Assembly: GCA_026398635.1 (NCBI GenBank)
Contig: JAPLSM010000360.1
Coordinates: 1-32,429 of the forward strand
DNA length: 32,429 bases
Origin: Spirochaetota bacterium
GTDB lineage: Bacteria; Spirochaetota; Spirochaetia; SZUA-6; Fen-1364
Direction of reading: 5' to 3'
The notes beneath the pieces are model-generated. The model did not search any database. It was given only the letters and a program-made list of their open reading frames with translations, and had not been told where the DNA came from. The position numbers and the translations under genes were made by a program. Below are positions 9,290-17,558 of the stretch, in pieces (the first letter of the stretch is position 1; every line of letters starts with the position of its first letter).

Positions 9290-10492
9290 ATGAACAGCAC
9301 CAGCATCGAGCGGAACATCCCGAAAAACTACCCCTACACGTTCCTGAGCGGCACGCGCCTTTCGGAAGCGATCTGGATGCTCTACCTCGCTTTCCGTGGA
9401 ATGAGCCTCGTGCAGATCGGCCTCATCGAGTCCGTTTTCCACGTGACGTCCCTGCTGATGGAGGTTCCGACCGGTATCATCGCTGACCGGTTCGGCCGCA
9501 GGACCTCGCGGCTCCTGGGCCGGCTCATGGCGATGCTCGGTACGCTCCTCATGGTCGTCTCGGGTTCGTTCTGGGGGTTCGCGGTCGCCTTCGTGTTCAC
9601 GGCGCTGAGCTTCAACCTGGAATCGGGGGCGGGCGACGCCCTGGTGTACGACTCCCTTGTCCAGTGCGGGAAGCAGGACCGTTACACGAGGGTGAAGGGC
9701 CGGCAGGAGGTCGCCTGGCAGGCGGCCCAGATCGTCTCCCTCGTGGTGGGCGGCATCATCGCCACCTTCGACTACACCCTCGCCTATCTCCTGACGCTCG
9801 GTATTGAAGCCGTGAGCCTCGTCGTCTGCCTCACGTTCGAGGAGCCCAGGATCGGTGCGACCAATCCGAAGGGCCAAAGGCCCGGATTTGTGCGGCACGT
9901 TACCGGGTCTTTCCGGGTACTGCACGAAAACCGGGGCATCCTCGTCTACATCCTGTTCATCGAGGGGTTCGGGATCTTCTGCACGACACTTCACTTCTAC
10001 TTCCAGAACTTCCTGAAATCCCGGGGGTACGTCGAGTGGCAGATCGGCACCGTGCTCGCCCTTTCATCACTCGCGGGCATGCTCGGGGCCGCGCTCGCCC
10101 ATCGCCTGGAGAAGCGGCTCGGCAAGCGCCTGCTTGTCTCGCTCTCGCCGTTCGTCGCCCTCGCCGCCTTCGCCCTCATCGCCTTCACCGGGCTCGAGAT
10201 CCCCGCGATGATCCTGCGGGCTGCGGTAGAGGGGATCCTCTATGTCAGCTTCTCGGATTCAATCAACCGGCTCATCCCCTCGGAGCACCGGGCGACGCTG
10301 CTCTCCTTCGAGTCCATGTCCTTCAGCGTGATGATGATCTTCCTCTTCCCCGTGATCGGTGCGGTGGCCGACAGGATGGGTTTCAAGATCGCTTTCACCG
10401 TGATCTTCGCGGCGGCGGTCCCCCTGCTGCTGCTCAGCCGGTGGCTCCTCCTCAGGACGATGCGCAGCGAGCCGATGCCCCCCGCGTCATGA
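9290..10492 (+). CDS. MFS transporter
   Basis: ~400 aa, multiple hydrophobic segments, GIIADRFGRRTSRLLGR MFS signature-like loop. Confidence 0.85.
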   Translation: MNSTSIERNIPKNYPYTFLSGTRLSEAIWMLYLAFRGMSLVQIGLIESVFHVTSLLMEVPTGIIADRFGRRTSRLLGRLMAMLGTLLMVVSGSFWGFAVAFVFTALSFNLESGAGDALVYDSLVQCGKQDRYTRVKGRQEVAWQAAQIVSLVVGGIIATFDYTLAYLLTLGIEAVSLVVCLTFEEPRIGATNPKGQRPGFVRHVTGSFRVLHENRGILVYILFIEGFGIFCTTLHFYFQNFLKSRGYVEWQIGTVLALSSLAGMLGAALAHRLEKRLGKRLLVSLSPFVALAAFALIAFTGLEIPAMILRAAVEGILYVSFSDSINRLIPSEHRATLLSFESMSFSVMMIFLFPVIGAVADRMGFKIAFTVIFAAAVPLLLLSRWLLLRTMRSEPMPPAS

Positions 10493-11287
10493 AGCCGAAC
10501 CACCGCGCTTGCCCCTGGCGGCAGTCAGCCGGGCGGCGGTGTCCTGCCGGTAGAAGGCAGCGAGCAGGCGATATATGTCTGGGTATTCAGAGGTGAGTAC
10601 GCGGGGCTTTTCGAAGAAGTACTCGCTGGCGACGGCGAAGAACTCCGAGTCGCTCTCCGTGGCGTAGCTGTCGATCTTCGAGCGGTGCTTGCGGCTGCGT
10701 TTCCGCCTGCTCAGGTCCTCGAACGATCCCGAGAACACCCTGCGCCACTCGTCTGGATCCATGCCCTGATGGAGCGCGGGGCAGCCGTTGACGGCACCGT
10801 CGGTCTGGTCGAGCCGATGGGCAGCCTCGTGGATGACCACGTTGTAGCCGTCGCCCCAGCCCGACGCCTCGATGTCCTCCCAGGAGAGAACCACCGGGCC
10901 CTCGTCCCACGACAGGCCGCTCTTGTCTTCCTCCCACTCGTGGACAACGCCCGCTTCGTCGGGCTCAGTGTATTCCTCGGTGAACACGTCGGGGACCACC
11001 ACCACGGTTTTCCAGTTCCCGTACCAGTCGATGTCGAGCCCGAGAATCGGCAGGCAGGCCTGCACCGCGATGACGGCCCGCAGGTGATCGGTCAGGTCGA
11101 TCCCTTCGGCCGCGGAGAACGTTTTCTCGTGGAGGAACAGGGTCGCGAGCTCGCGCAGCCTGCGCGCCTCGTCGTCCGAGAACCCCTTCAGGATCGGGTG
11201 CTGGCTGAGGAGCGTGGCCCAGGTCTCTACGGGGATCAGCGAGTTGCGGAGCACGCGAGGCCGCAGCATGCGGCGCACGAAGCCCAT
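10487..11287 (-). CDS. MtfA/DgsA-anti-repressor-like zinc-dependent peptidase
   Basis: LPILGLDIDWYGNWKTVVVVPDVF..., VLSWEDIEASGWGDGYNVVIHEAAHRLDQTDG (HEAAH zinc motif), SEFFAVASEYFFEKP. Confidence 0.85.
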   Translation of the reverse strand: MGFVRRMLRPRVLRNSLIPVETWATLLSQHPILKGFSDDEARRLRELATLFLHEKTFSAAEGIDLTDHLRAVIAVQACLPILGLDIDWYGNWKTVVVVPDVFTEEYTEPDEAGVVHEWEEDKSGLSWDEGPVVLSWEDIEASGWGDGYNVVIHEAAHRLDQTDGAVNGCPALHQGMDPDEWRRVFSGSFEDLSRRKRSRKHRSKIDSYATESDSEFFAVASEYFFEKPRVLTSEYPDIYRLLAAFYRQDTAARLTAARGKRGGSAS

Positions 11288-11325
11288 GAATGGAATCTAT
11301 CGGGGCGCAGGCGAACGGGCAAGGA

Positions 11326-11367
11326 TGGGCGGTCCGTGGTTCGAACACGGGACCTGCTGGGTGTAAA
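11326..11367 (-). pseudogene. 3' half of a tRNA-Val(TAC)-like gene (no matching 5' half)
   Basis: Minus strand TTTACAC-CCAGC-AGGTC-CCGTG-TTCGAAC-CACGG-ACCGCCC-A: perfect 5-bp T-stem, T-loop, 3' acceptor strand; no GGGCGGT 5' half upstream. Confidence 0.7.
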
Positions 11368-11389
11368 GATTGCGTCCTGAGAATATACG

Positions 11390-11490
11390 CGCTATTGCCG
11401 CTATTGAGTACGCATGACAAAGCGATTTCAGCTATAGAACACCATACGCGCTACTGACATTGCATGAATGCCGCTACAATAGCGCTACAG
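11390..11490. repeat. Cluster of CGCTA(T/C)TG-like short repeats in direct and inverted orientation
   Basis: CGCTATTG at 11390-11397 and 11399-11406, CGCTACTG 11449-11456, CGCTACAA 11472-11479, CAATAGCG (inverse) 11477-11484, CGCTACAG 11483-11490. Confidence 0.55.
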
Positions 11491-11904
11491 TCAGGTGGCG
11501 GAAAAAATCCCATCACCTGCAGGGCAGGCAATTGTGCTACACCCCGTGGTGTATAATGGCGCCAAGTCTGTATTGAGCCTTCCCCGGTCTTCGGACGCTC
11601 TTATGCGACAGTTGTATTTCGGCTGCACTCGATTCGCGGCCGGCGTCCGGACGCTCGCCCGAACCGGGAAACACGCCTGCGCCTCGCCATGGATGTCGTG
11701 CATGTTCTCTTGTCACTCTCGGCACTCGTATTGCAGCTCCCGAGTCGGTACGTGCTCGATCTCTTCGGGCGAAAGGCCATCCGACGTGGCATGCAGCCCT
11801 TGTTGACAGGCGAGCACGAGACATGGATCAAGGCTCGAAAGCGGGAGTGGGTGATGCCGAAGCGGACGCCCTGGGCGCTCGGCGGCCTATCTGGTCTCTC
11901 TTCC

Positions 11905-11934
11905 TTGACAAACGGCATGAACGTTGTCATACAA
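11905..11934 (+). promoter_or_regulatory. Candidate promoter/operator of the GntR gene
   Basis: TTGACA 11905-11910, weak -10 CATACA 11928-11933; inverted repeat TTGT-CAT-ACAA 11924-11934 over the -10. Confidence 0.45.
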
Positions 11935-11939
11935 GATAC

Positions 11940-12659
11940 ATGTCGCGTACACCAGTGAGTAAAGACTCCCTCAAGCCAGTACGGCAAGCGCGCGTCAAGC
12001 AGCAGGTCTTCGAGCAGCTCCGCAACGGCATCGTCCGCGGCTCGTGGCCTGCAGGCACCCGCTTGCCCTCAGAGAACCAGCTCACGGTGAAGCTCGGCTG
12101 CAGCCGCATCTCGATCCGCGAGGCGCTCCATATGCTCGCGAGCTTGGGGCTGGTCGAGACCCGACATGGCGGCGGCACCATCGTCCGCCCATATTCCGGC
12201 GAGGTACTCCTGAGCCCGCTCCTCCCGATGATCGCCCTGGAGAAAACCGACATCCTGCACGTATTGGAGTACCGGCGGATCCTGGAACCCGGCTGCGTGG
12301 CGCTTGCGGTCTTGCGAGCCGGCGAGGCGGACGTAGCGGAGCTCGAGCGCGCCTGCAAGTCGTTGCGGGCATCGGCGCAGGACCTGAATGCCTTCGCGCG
12401 AGCGGATCTCGAGTTCCACTTGGCGCTCGCGCGGGCCTCGAAGAACCCGGTGCTGGTGAAGGTGAACAGCGTCATACTCGACGTCCTGAGCGCCTCCTGG
12501 GAGGAAATCGTGCGTGCGCTGGGCACGCGGGACGGGCTGCACTACCACCGCCGGATCCTCGAGGCCTTGAAGGCGCGGGACGCCGTGGCCGCCGTGGCGC
12601 TGATGGAGGAGCATATCACCCGCACCATCGATCGGCTGAAGGAGAAGGCAACTGGATAA
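11940..12659 (+). CDS. GntR-family (FadR-like) transcriptional regulator
   Basis: N-terminal wHTH VFEQLRNGIVRGSWPAGTRLPSENQLTVKLGCSRISIREALHMLASLGLVETRHGGGTIV; C-terminal FCD-like helical domain. Confidence 0.9.
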   Translation: MSRTPVSKDSLKPVRQARVKQQVFEQLRNGIVRGSWPAGTRLPSENQLTVKLGCSRISIREALHMLASLGLVETRHGGGTIVRPYSGEVLLSPLLPMIALEKTDILHVLEYRRILEPGCVALAVLRAGEADVAELERACKSLRASAQDLNAFARADLEFHLALARASKNPVLVKVNSVILDVLSASWEEIVRALGTRDGLHYHRRILEALKARDAVAAVALMEEHITRTIDRLKEKATG

Positions 12660-13500
12660 GAAGGAGATCGCGCGCATCGAGACGATGGCGGTTCGCCTCC
12701 GGCGCGACGTCGTCGAGATGGTCGGCGTGGGCAAGGCCGGGCACCTGGGGGGCTCCTGCTCGCTCGCGGAGATCGTGGCGGCCCTCTACTTCTCCCGCCT
12801 GCGCTTCAACCCCCGCCGGATCGACGATCCGGATCGTGATCGCTTCGTGCTCAGCAAAGGACACAGCGTGCTGGTACAGTACGCGGCTCTCATCGAGCTC
12901 GGGGTGATCCCACGGGAGGAGATCGGGCGCGTCAAGACGCTCGAGGGGATGCTTCAGGGGCACCCGGACATGGAGCAGACCCCGGGCCTGGAAGCGGTGA
13001 CCGGCTCGCTGGGCCAGGGGCTGTCGATCGGCATGGGCATGGCGCTGGCGCTGCGCCTCGACCGGCGGCCGAGCCGGGTGTGGGTGATCATGGGCGACGG
13101 GGAGCTCGCCGAGGGGCAGGTGTGGGAGGCCGCCATGGCCGCCGCTGCCTACCGGCTCGACCGGCTGACCGGCATCGTGGATCGCAATAGAATTCAGGCG
13201 TCTGGCCCCATCGCTGAGGTCATGCCGAATCCCGACATCGAGCGGAAGTTTGAGGCGTTTGGCTGGAAGGCCCTGACGGTCGACGGTCACGACGTCGCCG
13301 CAGTGCTGGAAGCGATGGATGAGGCCGCCGCGGTATCGGGAAGACCGACGGTCATCGTCGCGGATACCGTGAAGGGCAAGGGGGTCGCGTTCGCCGAAAA
13401 CACCGCGGCGTTCCACAACGCCATGATGACGCGCGTGCAGTACGACGAGGCACTCGTGGGGCTCGATCGTCAGCTCGCGGCCATGGGGCGGACGGAGTAG
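12652..13500 (+). CDS. Transketolase, N-terminal (TPP-binding) subunit; first ATG at 12685, conserved N-terminus suggests CTG start at 12652
   Basis: GKAGHLGGSCSLAEIVAALYF, GSLGQGLSIGMGMALALRL, VIMGDGELAEGQVWEA. Confidence 0.9.
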   Translation: MDKKEIARIETMAVRLRRDVVEMVGVGKAGHLGGSCSLAEIVAALYFSRLRFNPRRIDDPDRDRFVLSKGHSVLVQYAALIELGVIPREEIGRVKTLEGMLQGHPDMEQTPGLEAVTGSLGQGLSIGMGMALALRLDRRPSRVWVIMGDGELAEGQVWEAAMAAAAYRLDRLTGIVDRNRIQASGPIAEVMPNPDIERKFEAFGWKALTVDGHDVAAVLEAMDEAAAVSGRPTVIVADTVKGKGVAFAENTAAFHNAMMTRVQYDEALVGLDRQLAAMGRTE

Positions 13501-13505
13501 CCGTC

Positions 13506-14444
13506 ATGGAGTACCAGAAGAACCTGCGTGAAGCATGGGGGCAGGCCTTACTCGCCCTTGCCCGGAGGAACCCCGACGTCGTGGCCCTGGAGGCGGATCT
13601 GGGGAAGTCGACCCGCTCGATCCTCATGAAGGGCGAGTTCCCGGAACGCTGCTTCGAGATGGGCATCGCGGAGCAGGACATGGCCTCCACCGCAGCCGGC
13701 CTGGCACTCACCGGCAAGATCCCCTTCATGCACTCCTTCGCGGTATTTGCATCGGGCCGCGCCTACGACCAGCTCCGGAACTCGGTCTGCATCCCGCACG
13801 TGCCGGTGCGTGTCTGCGGGTCGAGCGCCGGCCTCTCCGACTTCGGCGACGGCAAGACCCACCAGGCCCTCGAGGATATGGCGATCATGCGCGCGCTGCC
13901 CAACATGACGGTGCTGTGTCCCGCGGACGGCATCGAGTGCGCCGGCATGGTCGCCGCACTGGAGACCTGGCCGGGGCCGGCGTACGTGCGCGTGAACCGG
14001 AACGACCTTCCGTTCGTCACGCCGCCCGACCGCCCGTACCGCATCGGTCCCGCCGTGGTGCTGCGCACGGGCGGCGACGCGGTCGTGTTCGCCTGCGGGG
14101 TCATGGTGTCGCGGGCCCTGGAGGCGGCCGAGCGCCTGCAGCAGGCTGGGATCTCCATCGCGGTCGTGAACGTGAGCACCCTGAAGCCAATCGACCGCGA
14201 GACCATCGTGGAGACGGCGCGAGGCGTAAAGGCCATCGTGACGGCGGAGGAGCACTCCATCATCGGCGGCCTGGGCTCGGCCGTGCTCGAGGCGCTGCGG
14301 CGCGAGCGCCACGCGCCGCTGGAGATGGTCGGGGTCCAGGACCGTTTCGGGCTTTCCGCGGCCGACTACGACGGGCTGCTCGCGCACTTCGGCCTCACGG
14401 CCGAGGCCATCGAGCGCACCGTCCGCGCGCTCCTGAAGACGTAG
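13506..14444 (+). CDS. Transketolase, C-terminal subunit
   Basis: MEYQKNLREAWGQALLALARRNPDVVALEADLGKS...FEMGIAEQDMASTAAGLA..FAVFASGRAYDQLRNSV. Confidence 0.9.
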   Translation: MEYQKNLREAWGQALLALARRNPDVVALEADLGKSTRSILMKGEFPERCFEMGIAEQDMASTAAGLALTGKIPFMHSFAVFASGRAYDQLRNSVCIPHVPVRVCGSSAGLSDFGDGKTHQALEDMAIMRALPNMTVLCPADGIECAGMVAALETWPGPAYVRVNRNDLPFVTPPDRPYRIGPAVVLRTGGDAVVFACGVMVSRALEAAERLQQAGISIAVVNVSTLKPIDRETIVETARGVKAIVTAEEHSIIGGLGSAVLEALRRERHAPLEMVGVQDRFGLSAADYDGLLAHFGLTAEAIERTVRALLKT

Positions 14445-14473
14445 GGCCAGTTGGGGCAGGACGGAGGATCCAG

Positions 14474-15358
14474 GTGACGATCGGGTTCATCGGACTGGGG
14501 ATCATGGGCAAGCCTATGGCCGCCAATCTCATGAAGGCCGGCTACCGGCTCGTGGTCCACGACGTGGCACGCGATCGGCTGAGGGAGGCCCTCGCGAACG
14601 GGGCGGAACTGGGCACCTCTCCGGCGGATGTCGCTGCCCGGAGCGAGTTGATGATCACGATGCTCCCCAACTCCCCGCACGTGAGGGAGGTGGCGCTCGG
14701 AGCGCACGGCATCGTCGAGGGTGCCCGGCGCGGCGCCATCCTCATCGATATGAGCTCCATCGCGCCAGCGACCTCGCGGGAGGTCGCCGCGGTGCTGGCG
14801 GCCAAGGGCGTGGAGATGCTGGATGCCCCAGTGTCCGGCGGCGAGCCCAAGGCGGTGGACGGCACCCTGGCGATCATGGTCGGCGGAAAGCCCGAGGTCT
14901 TCGATCAGGTGAAGGACCTGCTCCTGAAGATGGGATCGTCAGCAGTGCTCTGCGGTGGGATCGGGAGCGGCAACGTCACCAAGCTCGCGAACCAGATCAT
15001 CGTGGCGCTGAACATCGCGGCCATGTCCGAAGCCCTTGTCCTCGCTACGAAGGTCGGGGTGAAGCCGGAGACGGTGTTCAACGCGATCAAGGGTGGGCTC
15101 GCCGGCAGCACGGTGCTCAACGCGAAGGCTCCGATGGTGCTGGACGGCAACTTCAGACCCGGCTTCCGCATTGAGCTGCACATCAAGGACCTGCAGAACG
15201 CCATCGACACGGCACGCGAGGCGGGCGTGCCCATCCCGCTCACCAGCCAGGTCATGGAGATGATGCAAGCCCTCAAGCAAGACGGGAAGGCCGGCCAGGA
15301 CCATTCTGGGCTGGTCCAGTTCTACGAGAAGCTCGCCGGCGTGCAGGCGAGGAGGTAG
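14474..15358 (+). CDS. garR: 2-hydroxy-3-oxopropionate (tartronate semialdehyde) reductase-like beta-hydroxyacid dehydrogenase
   Basis: GTG start with GGAGG SD; TIGFIGLGIMGKPMAANLMKAGY, MLPNSPHVREVALG, DAPVSGGEPKAVDGTLAIMVGG, KLANQIIVALNIAAMSEAL, HIKDL: close to E. coli GarR as remembered. Confidence 0.8.
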   Translation: MTIGFIGLGIMGKPMAANLMKAGYRLVVHDVARDRLREALANGAELGTSPADVAARSELMITMLPNSPHVREVALGAHGIVEGARRGAILIDMSSIAPATSREVAAVLAAKGVEMLDAPVSGGEPKAVDGTLAIMVGGKPEVFDQVKDLLLKMGSSAVLCGGIGSGNVTKLANQIIVALNIAAMSEALVLATKVGVKPETVFNAIKGGLAGSTVLNAKAPMVLDGNFRPGFRIELHIKDLQNAIDTAREAGVPIPLTSQVMEMMQALKQDGKAGQDHSGLVQFYEKLAGVQARR

Positions 15359-15363
15359 GCCCC

Positions 15364-16023
15364 ATGCGACTCGCGGGGAAGGTGACGCTGATCACCGGGG
15401 CGGCGCAGGGCATCGGCGCGGCCACGGCGCGGCGCTTCGCCTCCGAGGGCGCCGCCGTGTTCATCGCCGATGTGAAGGCGGCGGAAGGCCAGGCGCTTGC
15501 CGCCGAGCTGGACGCGAAGGGGAACCGGGCCTGGTTTCTCCTGCTCGACGTGCGCAGCGAATCCGACTGGGCGAGGGCCTTGGAGACCGTGGCAGCGCAT
15601 GCCGGCCGCCTGGACGTGCTGCTGTGCAACGCCGGGGTCAACATCCGCGAGCCAATCGAGCAGATGAGCGAGGCAAGCCTCGACACCATGCTCGCCGTGA
15701 ACATCAAGGGCACGTTCCTTGGGATCAAGCACGCCCTGCCGCTCCTGCGGCGCGGCGGCGGCGGGACAATCCTCATCACCTCTTCGATTGCCGGCCTGGT
15801 CGGTCACCGCTACACGACGGAAGCCTATACCATGGCCAAGGGCGCACTGACGCTCCTGACGCGGGACCCGCAGCGCCGCGCGGAGCGCCTCGCGGAGGTG
15901 CCGCTGGGCCGCATGGCGAGCGTCGACGACGTGGCGAGCGCCTTTGTCTATCTGGCTTCCGACGAGGCGGCCTTCATCAACGGAGTGGCGCTGCCCGTGG
16001 ATGGGGGACTCACCGCCGGCTGA
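15364..16023 (+). CDS. Short-chain dehydrogenase/reductase, apparently internally shortened
   Basis: TGAAQGIG, NAGVN, YTMAK active site, C-terminal PLGRMASVDDVASAFVYLASDEAAFINGVALPVDGGL; segment expected after YxxxK is missing. Confidence 0.8.
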   Translation: MRLAGKVTLITGAAQGIGAATARRFASEGAAVFIADVKAAEGQALAAELDAKGNRAWFLLLDVRSESDWARALETVAAHAGRLDVLLCNAGVNIREPIEQMSEASLDTMLAVNIKGTFLGIKHALPLLRRGGGGTILITSSIAGLVGHRYTTEAYTMAKGALTLLTRDPQRRAERLAEVPLGRMASVDDVASAFVYLASDEAAFINGVALPVDGGLTAG

Positions 16024-16061
16024 GGTTGGCGGCGCGAAACGCGTTCAAGAAAGGAGGCGGT

Positions 16062-17558
16062 GTGAAGGCGACGATCAAGGTGGACGCGGAGCGGATCATC
16101 GGCAGGGTGGACCCGCTCATCTTCGGCCATTTCATCGAGCACCTTGGCCGTTGCGTCTACGGCGGTGTCCTGGACGAGCGCGGCGAGTACCGGCAGGAGC
16201 TGATCGAAGCCATGCGTCGCATCCGCCCGTCCATACTGCGCTGGCCCGGCGGCTGCTTTGCCGACGGCTACCACTGGCGAGACGGCGTCGGGCCGCGAGA
16301 CCGCCGCCCGATCCGCGTGAACCTGGCGTGGCACAACGCCGACGAGTCGAACCGCTTCGGGACCGACGAGTTCGTCGCCTACTGCCGCAGGATCGGCGCC
16401 GAGCCGTATATCTGCGCCAACGTCGGCAGCGGCACCCCAGAAGAGGCTGCCGCGTGGGTGGAGTACTGCAACGGGACCGGAGATACCGCGTACGCGAAGA
16501 TGCGACGGGACAATGGCAGCGAGCGGCCGTTCGGGGTCCGCTACTGGGGTATCGGCAACGAGATCGATGAGACGGAGCACGTCAACGAGATCGGCTGCCT
16601 CTCCGCGGAAGACTACGCGCGCGCTGTGCGGGAGTACGCCAAGCTCATGCGGCGCGTGTCTCCCGACATCAGGCTGGTCGCCGTCGGCTCCAACCGCGGC
16701 GAAGTGGACTGGAACCTCACTGTCCTCGAGAAGGCCGGCGCGTGGATCGACTACATCGCCCAGCATGGGTACTACGGGACGGACGACCACTACTCCACGG
16801 TGGCGGGGCCCATGTACGTCGAGAAGCGCATCCGCATGCTGCACGCCGCTGTCGAGCTGGCGGGCTTCACCACCGGGCTGGAGCGGCAGATCCCCGTCGC
16901 CTTCGACGAGTGGAACATCTGGTATCGTAGCAGGTCCGACACGGAGCAGCGCTTCGAGGAGGTGTACGAGCTCAAGGACGCCCTCTTCGTCGCGGGCACC
17001 TTCAATTCGCTCCAGCGGATGTGCGGCATCGTGAAGATGGCCAACCTGGCCCAAATGGTGAACGCCCTCGGCATGATTCATGTGGACGCGGATGGCATGG
17101 TGCTCTCCCCGCTGTACCACGCCTTCGACCTCTACGCGAACCACACGGGCTCGACTGTCTTCGACACCTTCACCCTTTCGGACACCTTCGACACCCACGA
17201 CCGCGGCGGGCCCCGGGGCCTGGGACCCCTCACCGGGGTTCCGTACCTCGACGCGTCGGCGACGATGCGGGAGGAGGGCAGCCGCGCGCTGTGCCTCGCG
17301 GTGGTCAACCGCCACCAGGACGAACCGATCGAATGCCAGATCCGGCTCGACGGCTTCTCCGTCGGGGACTCGGCACCGGTCTTCGAGCTCACCGGAAGCG
17401 GGCCCGGAGCCCGCAACACCCCACAAGAGCCCGAGGCGGTCTCTGTAAAGGCGCGTCCACCGATCCGCCCCGGGGCGACCTTTGTCCACACCTTCGCGCC
17501 ACGCTCGGCCACGGTGCTTGAGATCCCGATCGCCGGCCAGGGAGGGAGAGCGCCGTGA
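16062..17558 (+). CDS. Alpha-L-arabinofuranosidase, GH51 (cytosolic)
   Basis: GTG start with AAAGGAGG SD; IFGHFIEHLGRCVYGG, ILRWPGGCFADGYHWRDGVGPRDRRP, YWGIGNEIDE (acid/base), VAFDEWNIWY (nucleophile region). Confidence 0.92.
   Translation: MKATIKVDAERIIGRVDPLIFGHFIEHLGRCVYGGVLDERGEYRQELIEAMRRIRPSILRWPGGCFADGYHWRDGVGPRDRRPIRVNLAWHNADESNRFGTDEFVAYCRRIGAEPYICANVGSGTPEEAAAWVEYCNGTGDTAYAKMRRDNGSERPFGVRYWGIGNEIDETEHVNEIGCLSAEDYARAVREYAKLMRRVSPDIRLVAVGSNRGEVDWNLTVLEKAGAWIDYIAQHGYYGTDDHYSTVAGPMYVEKRIRMLHAAVELAGFTTGLERQIPVAFDEWNIWYRSRSDTEQRFEEVYELKDALFVAGTFNSLQRMCGIVKMANLAQMVNALGMIHVDADGMVLSPLYHAFDLYANHTGSTVFDTFTLSDTFDTHDRGGPRGLGPLTGVPYLDASATMREEGSRALCLAVVNRHQDEPIECQIRLDGFSVGDSAPVFELTGSGPGARNTPQEPEAVSVKARPPIRPGATFVHTFAPRSATVLEIPIAGQGGRAP

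Noticed and set aside
11326-11400. Functional tRNA-Val
   Set aside because: No 5' acceptor, D-arm or 5' anticodon stem complementary to the 3' half within tRNA length.
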